This document shows positions 13,137 to 21,567 of a stretch of DNA of 38,798 nt, piece by piece (within the stretch, counting starts at the first letter, position 1; each line of letters begins with the position of its first letter). A program made the translations under genes and the position numbers. The notes beneath the pieces are model-generated. The model was not told the origin of the DNA. It saw only the letters and a program-made list of their open reading frames with translations, and searched no databases. The DNA comes from Planctomycetota bacterium (lineage in GTDB: Bacteria > Planctomycetota > Phycisphaerae > Phycisphaerales > UBA1924), in assembly GCA_003696725.1 (NCBI GenBank), contig RFGI01000057.1:1-38798 (forward strand). The letters run 5' to 3'.

Positions 13137-15779
13137 TTAGGCGTGACCGGCGGCGAGGGACTCGGCGGGCCGATGAGCCGCGTCGTCCCCACCGAACCAC
13201 GAGATCAACCCCGGCGGATGGGTGTGCGACAGGGCGTCGAGCCGCGGCACGACGCGTGCGGTGTAGCCCAACCGGCCGGACCGGTCGGCGTGGATCTCAC
13301 CCGTGAACCGGTGGCGGCCGTCGCCGAGGCTCTCGGCGTGGTTCAAGTCGATCACGGCCGGGTCGGCCATCGCCCCGGGGCCGGTCACGACGCCGACGTA
13401 CAGCTGCACGCGGACCTCGGCGGGGTCGAGATCGCCGAGCCGGACGACCACCTCGACCGGCGCCGATGCATTGATCGGGAGCGACCGGCCGGTCTGGGCC
13501 CGGGCGTCTTCGACGCGGACCCCCGGCCAGCGCTGGCGCAGCCGGGCCAACCGCGCCGACAGATCGCGAGCGCCCGCGTAGCCGTCGCAGGCCAGGGCGG
13601 ACGTGGACCCCGCCGCGGGGACGTACAGCGAGCGGGTGTACTCCGACACCATCCGGTTGGTGTTGAAGAACGGCGCCACGGCCATGATGGAGTGTTTCAT
13701 CCGCTGGACCCACGCCCGGGGGACGCTGCTCTCGTACCGGTCATGGAACTCAGGGAGGATCTGCCGCTCGAGGAGATCGAAAACGGCCCGGCCCTCGACC
13801 GCGTCCTGCTCGGCCGGGTCCTCATAGGTCTCCCCCGAGCCGACGGCGAAGCCCATCTCGCGCCCGAAGGCCTCGTCCCACCAGCCGTCGAGAATCGAGA
13901 CGTTGATCACGCCGTTGATGGCGGCCTTCATCCCGCTGGTGCCCGAGGCCTCGAGCCCGCGCCGGGGCGTATTGAGCCACACGTCGCAACCGGCGACCAT
14001 CCTGCGGGCTACGCCGATGTCGTAGTCCTCGATGAACACGACCCGGGCCGCGGCGGGTGAGGACTCGGCGAACTTGACGAGCTCGCGGATCATCTCCTTG
14101 CCGGGGCCGTCGGCGGGGTGGGCCTTGCCCGCGATGAGGATCTGCACGGGGCGCTCGGCGTCGCCCAGGAGCGCCAGCAGGCGCTCGGGCTGTGAGAGCA
14201 GCAGCGTGGCCCGCTTGTAGGTGGCGAACCGCCTGGCGAAGCCGATGGTGAAGACGTCAGGGTCAAGGGCGCCGACGCGGGATTCGATGTCCGCACGAGC
14301 CAGGCCGCGACGCTCGAGCTGCCCGCGGAGCCGTCGCTGGACCCAGGTGATGAGCGAGGCGCGTTCGGCCTGGTGGGCGCGCCACAGCTCCTCGTCCGGG
14401 ATGGCGCCGGCGTCGTCCCAGACGGTGTGGTCCGCGGGGTCGCGCTGCCAGGCCCAGCCGAGGTGACGGTCGAAGAGCTCCATCATTCTCGGGGCGACCC
14501 ACGAGCGGATGTGCACGCCGTTGGTGACGTGCCCGATGGGCGTCTCGTCCACGGGCAGGCCCGGCCAGAGCCGGCTCCACATCGACCGACTGACCCGGCC
14601 GTGCAGCCGGCTGACACCGTTGCACCGGTCCGAGGTTTTCAGGGCCAGGACGGCCATGGAGAAGAACTCGTGTTCGTCGGCCGGGTTCTCCCGGCCCAGG
14701 GCCAGCAGGCCGTCCATGGACAGACCCAGCTCGGGGAGCATCGGCGACAGGTGCCGCTCCACCAGGTCCGGCGCGAAGCGGTCGATCCCGGCGGGCACGG
14801 GCGTGTGCGTAGTGAAGACGTGGGACGCGGCGGTGGCGCGCAGCGCCTCATCGAACGACAGGTCCGTTGCGGCGCGCAGCTGGCGGATGTGCTCCAGCGC
14901 CAGGAACGCCGAGTGTCCCTCGTTCATGTGAAAGACGGCCGGGGCGCGCCCCAGGGCCGTGAGCATCCGCACGCCGCCGATCCCAAGGACGAGCTCCTGC
15001 TCGATCCGCCGTTCGACGTCCCCGCCGTAGAGCCGGCGTGTGATGTCGCGGTCGCGCGGGTCGTTCTCCTCCAGGTTGGTGTCCAGGAGGCACAGAGTGA
15101 TGCGCCCGACCTGGCAGCGCCACGCGCCGACCGCGACGCGCCGGCCGGGCAGATCGAGCCAGACCACGCGCTGCCGGCCTGTGTCTGGATCGATCTCCCG
15201 CTGGATCGGCTGGGTCGCGAAGTCCAGATCGGGGAACCGCTCCTGCTGCCAGCCGTCGGCGTTGAGGTACTGGTGGAAGTACCCCTGCCGGTACAGCAGC
15301 CCGACACCGATCAGCGGGACGCCCAACTCGCTGGCGGACTTGAGGTGGTCGCCGGCCAGGCACCCCAGCCCGCCGGAGTAGATCTGGAACGACTCGGTCA
15401 GGCCGAACTCCGCCGAGAAGTACGCGATGACCGGCTCGGCGCCGGCGGGCGCGGGGAGGTCGCGGAACTCGCTGTCGAACCAACTCGGCTTGGCCAGGTC
15501 CGCCCGCAGCCGCTCGACCGCGGTCCGGACGGCGTGGACAAAGGCCGGATCGTTGGCGGCCTGATCGAGCGTGGGCTGCGGGAGCAGTCCGAGGAGCCTG
15601 ACCGGGTTGCGGCCGGTCTGCTCCCAGAGCGGCGGGTCGAGCCGCTCGAACAGGGCCGCCACATCCGGCTGCCACGTCCACCAGAGGTTGTGGGCCAGCT
15701 CCAGCAGCGGCGACAGGGCCTCGGGAAGCGACGGGATCACCCGAAATGTCTGGATCTTGGCGTCGAGTGATTCGAACAT
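13137..15779 (-). CDS. glgP: alpha-glucan phosphorylase (GT35)
   Basis: An 880-residue PLP enzyme that releases glucose 1-phosphate from glycogen or maltodextrin. It opens with the family's N-terminal ELAHNLWWTWQPD region and has AYFSAEFGLTESFQIYSGGL. The cofactor region is EASGTSGMKAA followed by NGVINVSILDGWWDEA, which is the shorter, archaeal/thermophile-like phosphorylase type rather than E. coli MalP/GlgP. I choose ATG 15779 (MFESLDAKI) because it begins the conserved region. ATG 15830 is a possible alternative with a very close GAGG. A minus-strand TAAACT at 15863-15868 is a candidate -10. No other glycogen genes are adjacent. Confidence 0.93.
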   Translation of the reverse strand: MFESLDAKIQTFRVIPSLPEALSPLLELAHNLWWTWQPDVAALFERLDPPLWEQTGRNPVRLLGLLPQPTLDQAANDPAFVHAVRTAVERLRADLAKPSWFDSEFRDLPAPAGAEPVIAYFSAEFGLTESFQIYSGGLGCLAGDHLKSASELGVPLIGVGLLYRQGYFHQYLNADGWQQERFPDLDFATQPIQREIDPDTGRQRVVWLDLPGRRVAVGAWRCQVGRITLCLLDTNLEENDPRDRDITRRLYGGDVERRIEQELVLGIGGVRMLTALGRAPAVFHMNEGHSAFLALEHIRQLRAATDLSFDEALRATAASHVFTTHTPVPAGIDRFAPDLVERHLSPMLPELGLSMDGLLALGRENPADEHEFFSMAVLALKTSDRCNGVSRLHGRVSRSMWSRLWPGLPVDETPIGHVTNGVHIRSWVAPRMMELFDRHLGWAWQRDPADHTVWDDAGAIPDEELWRAHQAERASLITWVQRRLRGQLERRGLARADIESRVGALDPDVFTIGFARRFATYKRATLLLSQPERLLALLGDAERPVQILIAGKAHPADGPGKEMIRELVKFAESSPAAARVVFIEDYDIGVARRMVAGCDVWLNTPRRGLEASGTSGMKAAINGVINVSILDGWWDEAFGREMGFAVGSGETYEDPAEQDAVEGRAVFDLLERQILPEFHDRYESSVPRAWVQRMKHSIMAVAPFFNTNRMVSEYTRSLYVPAAGSTSALACDGYAGARDLSARLARLRQRWPGVRVEDARAQTGRSLPINASAPVEVVVRLGDLDPAEVRVQLYVGVVTGPGAMADPAVIDLNHAESLGDGRHRFTGEIHADRSGRLGYTARVVPRLDALSHTHPPGLISWFGGDDAAHRPAESLAAGHA

Positions 15780-16034
15780 AGGAGGAATGGACCTTTGTGG
15801 GGCGAACACCCCTGATGGCGATGGGGTCATGGCCTCGTGCCTATCGGACGGGCGGCGAGCGGAGTTTATCCGCGTCCCGGCTGACGCCGGGTGACGCTCA
15901 GTGCAGGAGATCGGCGGATTCACCGAATGATCGTTGACTGGCCCCGCTGGAGGACGCACAATGGCTCACGGTCCGCGCTGGCCGGGGAGGACAGCCCGCA
16001 TGAGCGGGAGCGCGGCCGCGGAAGGGAGATCAGC

Positions 16035-17552
16035 ATGCGAGTCGTCAGGTCGGGGTGTGCCGTCGTCGCACGCCGGGGCTGTGCGCCGGTCGGTCGAGTG
16101 TGGCGTCACGCCGCCGCCATGGGCGTCCTTCTTATCGGGGCATCCACCGTGGCGGCCCAGCCCGACGGGATGACCGGCGCCGGCGTGATTCAGGACCCGC
16201 TCGAGCAGATCCCGATCGCGATCCGGGTGGATTCGGGGCCGCGGTCGGCGGACGAGATCCTCAGCGCCCGGCTGGTCCCGGGGGCGCCCGCCCCCGCATC
16301 GGACCGCCCGGTGAAGGTCTTTGAGACCGAGGTGGCCGCCGCCGGGGCGCCGTGGCTGCGGCTGCTCTTCGATGAGGTGGTGCTCTCCGGCGACCCGGGG
16401 CTGGGCAACGACGCCTTCTTGTGGATCACGTCCGCCGCCGACGGCGCCGTCCAGGTCATGACTCAGGATGATCTTGAGAAGTGGGGACACACCTCGGCGT
16501 ACTTCAACGGCGACCGCGTGACGGTCGAGGTGTACGCCTATCCGAACACGGGCCCGGTCTCGCTGTCGATGAGCACGGCCCTGATCGGCGTCGCCGCCGA
16601 CGCCACCCCCGAGTCGCTGTGCGGGACGGACAACCGAGTGGCGTCGACGGACCCGCGCTCCGGCCGGGTCCTGCCCGCGCAGTGCACCGCGTTCATGATC
16701 AACGACCAGACCCACAACTTCCTCACGGCCGGGCACTGCGCGTTCGGGCTGAGCGTCGTGCAGTTCAACGTCCCGCCCTCGACGCCGACGGGCGTGATCG
16801 TCAACCCGCCTCCGGAGGACCAGTACCCCGTCGACCAGGCGTCGGTCCAGTTCCAGTTCGAGGGCCTCGGGATTGACTGGGCGTATTTCGGATGCTTCGA
16901 GAACTCGAACACCGGGCTGACGCCGTTCCAGGCGCAGGGCTCGTTCTACGTGCTCGGGAACACCGCACCGCCCGTTCTGAACCAGACCATCCGCATCACG
17001 GGCTACGGCACGGACACCACGCCGAACACCGCGAACCAGACGCTTCAGACCGACACCGGCCCGTACACCAGCCTCAGCGGCGATGTCATCCGCTACCAGG
17101 TGGACACCACGGGGGGGAACTCCGGCTCCGCGGTCATCGACCTGAACACCGGCCTGTGCATCGGCATCCACACCAACGCCGGGTGCAACGCGTTCGGCAC
17201 GGGCTCCAACCAGGGCACCAACATCAAGCAGACGAACCTGCGCAACGCCATCAGCAACCCCAAGGGGATCGCCGCCGCGGCCGACTGCAACAACAACGGC
17301 GTCCCGGATTCGATCGACATCGCCCAGGGCGCGGCGGACTGCAACAACAACGGCGTGCCCGACACCTGCGAAGCGATCACGACGCCGGCGGACCTCAACG
17401 GAGACGGGTTCGTCGACGGCGCGGACATCTCCGTCATCCTCAATTTGTTCGGTTCGGAGGGCGGCGCGGCTGACCTGAACCAGGACGGGTTCGTCAACGG
17501 CCCTGATATCTCCATTGTCCTCAATCTCTGGGGTCTTCCCTGCGGCGGCTGA
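16035..17552 (+). CDS. secreted trypsin-like serine protease with EF-hand/dockerin-like tail
   Basis: A 505-residue exported protein. The signal peptide ends near VAAQ (residue 42). The chymotrypsin-fold domain shows the triad His234 (LTAGHC), Asp281 (GIDWAYFGC) and Ser363 (TTGGNSGSAV). Two copies of DCNNNGVPD (about 417-449) follow. Then come two EF-hand-like units, DLNGDGFVDGADISVILNL and DLNQDGFVNGPDISIVLNL, that look like a type I dockerin or calcium-binding repeat. This tail is common on secreted Phycisphaerae proteins and probably anchors or stabilises them; that is inference. GGGAG lies seven bases before the ATG. It is divergent from the phosphorylase gene. Confidence 0.88.
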   Translation: MRVVRSGCAVVARRGCAPVGRVWRHAAAMGVLLIGASTVAAQPDGMTGAGVIQDPLEQIPIAIRVDSGPRSADEILSARLVPGAPAPASDRPVKVFETEVAAAGAPWLRLLFDEVVLSGDPGLGNDAFLWITSAADGAVQVMTQDDLEKWGHTSAYFNGDRVTVEVYAYPNTGPVSLSMSTALIGVAADATPESLCGTDNRVASTDPRSGRVLPAQCTAFMINDQTHNFLTAGHCAFGLSVVQFNVPPSTPTGVIVNPPPEDQYPVDQASVQFQFEGLGIDWAYFGCFENSNTGLTPFQAQGSFYVLGNTAPPVLNQTIRITGYGTDTTPNTANQTLQTDTGPYTSLSGDVIRYQVDTTGGNSGSAVIDLNTGLCIGIHTNAGCNAFGTGSNQGTNIKQTNLRNAISNPKGIAAAADCNNNGVPDSIDIAQGAADCNNNGVPDTCEAITTPADLNGDGFVDGADISVILNLFGSEGGAADLNQDGFVNGPDISIVLNLWGLPCGG

Positions 17553-17576
17553 GCCCGTTCGCGCCGACGGGGACGC

Positions 17577-19211
17577 TCAGTCGTGGCCCTCTCGTGAACG
17601 GGCGAAGAGCGCGCGCGTCTCGGCGGGCAGCATCGCCCGGGCGCCGACGAGGTACGCCACAGCGCCCGCCGCGACCATCGCCGTCAGGCGGGCGGCGTCG
17701 CGCCCCCAGCCCGTCGCGCTCGACGCGCCCGTGATCACGGCGTCGGCGAGCAGCACGGCGCCGACCATCGCCAGCGTGACCACAAGGATCCGCGCCGCCG
17801 CGCCGGCCAGGCCGGCCGACCACGCCCGCCCGCTCGCGGCCGACTCGGCCCGCACCAGCCACAGCGCTTGCCCGATCGCGCAGACCGACGTTGACCACGC
17901 CAGGGCCGCTTCTTGGATCCACCAGATCAGCGTCAGGCTCAGCGCCGTGTTGCACACGATCGACACCAGCGCGACGCGCATGGGCGTCGCGGTGTCGCCG
18001 CGGGCGTAGAACGCCCGGGTCAGGACGTGCGTGAGCCCGAACGCCCACACGGCCGGGGCGTACCCGATCAGCACGCGGGTGACACGGGCGGCGTCCTGCG
18101 CCGAGAACGCTCCGCCCATGTACAGCGTCCGGACGAGCGGCGCGGACACCAGCGCCAGCCCGAGCGACGCCGGGACGCCGATGAGGAGGCTCATCCGGGC
18201 GCTGCGGCCCAGAGCCAGCGCGTAGGCGCGGGGCTGGCGCGCCGTCCGCGCCAGCGCGGGGAACGCGGCCGTCGCCAGCGCGATCCCGAACACGCCCAGG
18301 GGGAACTGGTACACCCGCTGGGCGAAGAAGAGCGTGGCGTTGGCGGCCTGGTCCAGCGGGTACTCGACACCGAGCCAGTTGGGGAGCCCGCGGCCCACGA
18401 GCACGGGCCAACTGGCGATCAGCCCGTCGATGAGCGCGTTGATCTGCAACGCGCTCATCCCGACGGCGACGGGCGCCATCCGGCGGATCGTGCGGCGGAC
18501 CCGGTCGCGCGCGCCGCCCGCGGTCGCCGTGAGCCTGGGCCGGTGCTCGCCGAGGCGCCACCACGCCAGGCCGAACTGCAGCACACCCGCCAGGGGCACG
18601 GCCGCCGCCACGAAGAGGATCGCTCGCTCGGGCTCGGCCCCCGCGATCCAGCCCGAGGTCGAGGCGGCGGCGATGATCGCGAGGTTCACCAGGATCGGCG
18701 TCGCCGCCGGGACGGCGAACCGGCCGCGCACCTGGAGCATCGCGCCCATGACCGCGGTCCCGCACACCAACGGCGCAAACGGGAGCGTGAGCAGCGCCAA
18801 CCGGTACGCGAGCCCGCCCGCCTCGGCCAGCGGGCTCATCAGCAGGCCCAGCAGGACGAGTTCGCCCAGGAGGGTCACCGCGAGCAGGATCATCACGACG
18901 GCGCGCAGGACGGCGCCGGCGAACGCCCGCGCCGACTCCGCGTCGTGCTCGACCCGGCTGTACTCGGGCAGGAACGCCGCCGCCAGCGCCCCCTCACCGA
19001 AGAGCCGGCGGAAGAGGTTCGGCAGCAGGAACGCGAACGCGAACGCCGACCACACCGGCCCGGCGCCGAACAACCGCGAGCACACCGCGTCCCTGGCCAG
19101 GCCCGTCACCCGGCTGACGAGCGTCAGCGACGCGACCACGCGCAGAGCGGACGCGATCCCCGCGTGCGGGGCGGCGTTGTCGGTCTCATTGGGGCGACCC
19201 GGCGCGGGCAT
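17577..19211 (-). CDS. murJ: lipid II flippase MurJ
   Basis: A 544-residue MOP-superfamily membrane protein with about 14 hydrophobic segments, flipping lipid-linked peptidoglycan precursor across the inner membrane. The N-terminal SLTLVSRVTGLARDAVCSRLFG and FAFAFLLPNLFRRLFGEGALAAAFLPEY are diagnostic. The length matches. It implies peptidoglycan synthesis in this planctomycete. It lies downstream of a PEP-CTERM-like gene on the same strand, separated by a hairpin that may be a terminator. It converges on the secreted protease gene with a 24-bp gap. No Shine-Dalgarno is obvious, and GACAAT lies 11 bases before the ATG. Confidence 0.95.
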   Translation of the reverse strand: MPAPGRPNETDNAAPHAGIASALRVVASLTLVSRVTGLARDAVCSRLFGAGPVWSAFAFAFLLPNLFRRLFGEGALAAAFLPEYSRVEHDAESARAFAGAVLRAVVMILLAVTLLGELVLLGLLMSPLAEAGGLAYRLALLTLPFAPLVCGTAVMGAMLQVRGRFAVPAATPILVNLAIIAAASTSGWIAGAEPERAILFVAAAVPLAGVLQFGLAWWRLGEHRPRLTATAGGARDRVRRTIRRMAPVAVGMSALQINALIDGLIASWPVLVGRGLPNWLGVEYPLDQAANATLFFAQRVYQFPLGVFGIALATAAFPALARTARQPRAYALALGRSARMSLLIGVPASLGLALVSAPLVRTLYMGGAFSAQDAARVTRVLIGYAPAVWAFGLTHVLTRAFYARGDTATPMRVALVSIVCNTALSLTLIWWIQEAALAWSTSVCAIGQALWLVRAESAASGRAWSAGLAGAAARILVVTLAMVGAVLLADAVITGASSATGWGRDAARLTAMVAAGAVAYLVGARAMLPAETRALFARSREGHD

Positions 19212-19242
19212 CGGCGTCGGGCATTGTCGGCAAAACGACGCG

Positions 19243-19271
19243 CCCCGCCCGAGACTCCGTCAGGGGCGGGG
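19243..19271 (-). terminator. terminator-like hairpin downstream of PEP-CTERM-like gene
   Basis: CCCCGCCC (19243-19250) pairs perfectly with GGGCGGGG (19264-19271) around a 12-base loop. On the minus strand four T follow about eight bases later (19232-19235). It would end the transcript of the gene at 19349-20008 before murJ. Confidence 0.4.
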
Positions 19272-19348
19272 GCGGCTTATTGCGCACCGTGGGACAAGAA
19301 GATGATGGGATCAGATCGGATGTGGGCCGAAACCCAGATCGGCGATGG

Positions 19349-20008
19349 TCAGCGGCGACGCCGGCGGGCGCCGGCGAACGCGGCGCTGACGCCCAGGAGC
19401 GCCAGCGAGCCCGGGCTGGGGATCGGGGGGCCGCCGCCGCCGGTCCCGAAGAGCCGGACCGCGAGCTGATCGGTGGACTCCGGCGTCCAGGCCACGGACA
19501 GGAAGTTCCCGCCCGGCGCCAGCACCCCCGCGCGCTGGGTGAGATTCGTCGTCACGCTGGTGTCGGCCCGGCGGGTGGTGAACCCCGAGCCGCTGGACTC
19601 GATCGCGACGAAGTACTCGCCGGGCGCGCCCAGGAGCGTGTCCGTCAGGTCGAACGAGTGCCACATCGTGGTCCCGGTCGTGCCGATGCTGAATGTTTCG
19701 GAGAGCAACACGTTGAACACGCCCTCGGCCAGCGGGAGCCCATCGGTGATGTGAATCGTGATGTCGCCGCTCATGCTGTTGCCGAGGATCTCGATCGCCT
19801 CGAGGGTCATGGGCCCGTCAACGGTGAACCCCTGGGCGCGGAGGACCGGGCCTTGTGGGATCTCCAGCGAGGTGACGGACGAACCGACCAGCGGGACGTC
19901 TCCCTGGTTATTGACACCGGCGAAGAACATCCCCGCCTGGGCGCCCGACGAGGCGAGGGCCGCGAGCCCGATCGCCGCAGCGGGAACAACAATGGTGCGC
20001 GTGCTCAT
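19349..20008 (-). CDS. secreted PEP-CTERM-like sorting-signal protein
   Basis: A 219-residue exported protein. The signal peptide has core IVVPAAAIGLAALASSGAQA. The mature part is beta-rich and Thr/Ser/Gly-rich (TMTLEAIEILGNSMSGDI-type strands). The tail is IPSPG, then SLALLGVSAAFAGA and RRRRR, the same variant sorting signal as the protein at 2050-2769. GGGAGAG lies about nine bases before the ATG. Upstream is a leader of roughly 135 nt with a hairpin (CACGC/GCGTG, 20071-20086). The two PEP-CTERM-like proteins share little outside the tail. Function unknown, probably surface-attached. Confidence 0.82.
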   Translation of the reverse strand: MSTRTIVVPAAAIGLAALASSGAQAGMFFAGVNNQGDVPLVGSSVTSLEIPQGPVLRAQGFTVDGPMTLEAIEILGNSMSGDITIHITDGLPLAEGVFNVLLSETFSIGTTGTTMWHSFDLTDTLLGAPGEYFVAIESSGSGFTTRRADTSVTTNLTQRAGVLAPGGNFLSVAWTPESTDQLAVRLFGTGGGGPPIPSPGSLALLGVSAAFAGARRRRR

Positions 20009-20150
20009 CTCTGACACTCTCCCTGTGCCCGGCGGTGCAGACAGCGGGATCGCCTCCGCGTTCCGCTCCGCACGCCGATTTGCGTGGCTGACTCTCTTTT
20101 CTCGATCGCGCCGGTGTGCGGCCGGTCGCGATACTCCTGTGCTGGCACTA

Positions 20151-20179
20151 CATCTACCACGACGGCTAAGCCCGGTCAA
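20151..20179 (-). promoter_or_regulatory. sigma70-like promoter of the PEP-CTERM-like gene
   Basis: On the minus strand TTGACC (20179-20174) and TAGATG (20156-20151) are 17 bp apart. This is the one place in the window where a good -35 sits at normal distance from a -10. It predicts a start near 20144 and a 135-nt leader for the gene ending at 19349. Confidence 0.45.
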
Positions 20180-20210
20180 GACTGGACTTAGAGAAAAACC
20201 GAAAAGTTTC

Positions 20211-20588
20211 TCAGGGCCCCCGACGTGTCCCGGCGCGTCCGAGAAGGGCCGCACAGACCAGGCCGACCGCGATCCCGGCAAGGTCCGCGAAGAAGTCGGC
20301 CAGATCGGCGTCGCGGCCGATCCCGGGCAGGGCCTGGGTCAGTTCGTCGACCGCCGCGTACAGCACGGCCGCGAGCGCCAGCCGCCGCCGGGCGCCCGGA
20401 CCGTCGCCGCACCAGCCGGTCAGGCTCAGGAGCACCGTCCAGCAGGCGAAGGCGCCGGCGTGCACGGCCTTGTCCAGGTGTGGGATCGCCGGCCCTCGGA
20501 TCTCGATCCTCGGCCAGTGCGCCGCGACGGCCCAAGCGATCGCGAACCCGACGAACGCGAGCCGCGCTACGGTCCTACGTCCGATCAC
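20211..20588 (-). CDS. VanZ family membrane protein
   Basis: A 125-residue protein with three to four membrane helices and the VanZ-like pattern PHLDKAVHAGAFACW, a Glu-Gln motif (VDELTQALPGIGRDADLADFFADLAG), and a short basic tail. The family includes teicoplanin-resistance VanZ but most members have unknown roles. The ATG at 20588 overlaps the stop of the ParA gene by four bases (ATGA), so it is translationally coupled to that gene. Confidence 0.82.
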   Translation of the reverse strand: MIGRRTVARLAFVGFAIAWAVAAHWPRIEIRGPAIPHLDKAVHAGAFACWTVLLSLTGWCGDGPGARRRLALAAVLYAAVDELTQALPGIGRDADLADFFADLAGIAVGLVCAALLGRAGTRRGP

Positions 20589-21511
20589 GGCGCCGGGCGC
20601 GCGGGCTCGGCCGTGGCGCGCACCACAACGGCCGGCGGTGGGGCGGGCTCGCCCTGCTTGAGCATTTCAAGATGCGCGAGCACGGCGTCGGCGAGGGCCT
20701 GATAATCGCGCGCCCCGGGGGCGCCCTCGGCGTACTCGAAGATGGTCTGTCCGAAGCTCGGCGCCTCGGCAAGTTTGATGTTCCGCCGCACGCCCGGGCG
20801 GAAGACCACCCCGTCGGCCCAAGGCGCGTCGGTCCCGCGCGCCGACTCGAAGAACGCTTCCAAGTCCGCCACGACCTCCCGCCCGTGGGTGGTCTGCTCC
20901 TCGTGCATGCACAGGACCACGCCGGCGACGCGCAGCGACGGGTTCACGCCGTGGCTCATCCGGCGGACGGTCTCGAGCAGCTTGCTCAGGCCCTGCAGCG
21001 CCAGGAACTGCGCCTGCATCGGGACCACTACGGCGGAGGCCGCGGCCAGGGCGTTGAGGGTCAAGAGCCCCAGCGACGGCGGGCAATCCAGGAGGGCCAC
21101 GTCGAACCGGCCGCGCAGGGTGTCCAGGGCCGCCCCCAGCCGGGCCGTCCGCGCGGGCTCGGCGGCGAGCTCGGCCTCGGCGGCGGCGAGGTCCACCTCC
21201 GCCGGCATGAGCCAGAGCCGGTGTCGAGACTCGACCACGGCGTCCGGCGCCCGGTCGGGCTCCAGGAGAGCGTCGTACACCGAGGCGCCCAGGTCCGCCG
21301 GGTCGTGCCCCAGGTGGAGCGTGGCGTGGGCCTGAGGGTCGAGGTCCACCACGAGGACCCGCCGACCGGCCGACGCCATCGCCGCGGCGAGGTTGACCAC
21401 GGTGGTCGTCTTGCCCACGCCGCCTTTTTGATTCATGAAGGCCAGGGTGACGGGCGCACCGCCGGGCGCGGGGGGGTCGTCGGGCCGTCCGTGGTCCGAG
21501 CGTCTGGCCAT
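20585..21511 (-). CDS. ParA/MinD-family ATPase
   Basis: A 308-residue deviant Walker ATPase. MNQKGGVGKTTTVVNLAAAMA (residues 26-46) holds the KGGVGKT P-loop with its signature Lys. VLVVDLDPQAHATLHLG and DVALLDCPPSLGLLTLNAL are the A-prime and B motifs of the ParA/Soj type. The N-terminal 25 residues are an Arg/Pro/Gly-rich extension without a helix-turn-helix. No ParB gene or clear parS site is next to it, so it may position a cargo other than the chromosome. TAGACT ends eight bases before the ATG and there is no Shine-Dalgarno. Confidence 0.93.
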   Translation of the reverse strand: MARRSDHGRPDDPPAPGGAPVTLAFMNQKGGVGKTTTVVNLAAAMASAGRRVLVVDLDPQAHATLHLGHDPADLGASVYDALLEPDRAPDAVVESRHRLWLMPAEVDLAAAEAELAAEPARTARLGAALDTLRGRFDVALLDCPPSLGLLTLNALAAASAVVVPMQAQFLALQGLSKLLETVRRMSHGVNPSLRVAGVVLCMHEEQTTHGREVVADLEAFFESARGTDAPWADGVVFRPGVRRNIKLAEAPSFGQTIFEYAEGAPGARDYQALADAVLAHLEMLKQGEPAPPPAVVVRATAEPARPAP

Positions 21512-21519
21512 CGCCCGAG

Positions 21520-21525
21520 AGTCTA
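21520..21525 (-). promoter_or_regulatory. putative leaderless -10 box (TAGACT) of the ParA gene
   Basis: The minus-strand TAGACT ends eight bases before the ParA ATG at 21511. The 56-bp divergent gap also holds TACGCT for the opposite gene, and no -35 or Shine-Dalgarno fits for either. Confidence 0.5.
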
Positions 21526-21553
21526 CCGGCCCCCCGCCCGCCGCGCGCCGGCC

Positions 21554-21559
21554 TACGCT
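21554..21559 (+). promoter_or_regulatory. putative leaderless -10 box (TACGCT) of the CPBP gene
   Basis: TACGCT ends eight bases before the ATG at 21568. The two divergent promoters would fire from within about 28 bp of each other, each starting at or beside its start codon. Confidence 0.4.
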
Positions 21560-21567
21560 GTGCGCCG

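Noticed and set aside
13068-15770. Long plus-strand frames over the phosphorylase gene
   Set aside because: Antisense shadows of glgP without any recognisable protein features.
20009-20150. Possible cyclic-di-GMP riboswitch because of CACGCAAA in the leader
   Set aside because: Only this short word matches; the tetraloop/receptor parts and flanking helices of the known class are not there.
20585-21511. Chromosome-partition locus
   Set aside because: Only a ParA-type ATPase is present; no parB and no recognisable parS palindrome in the flanks.
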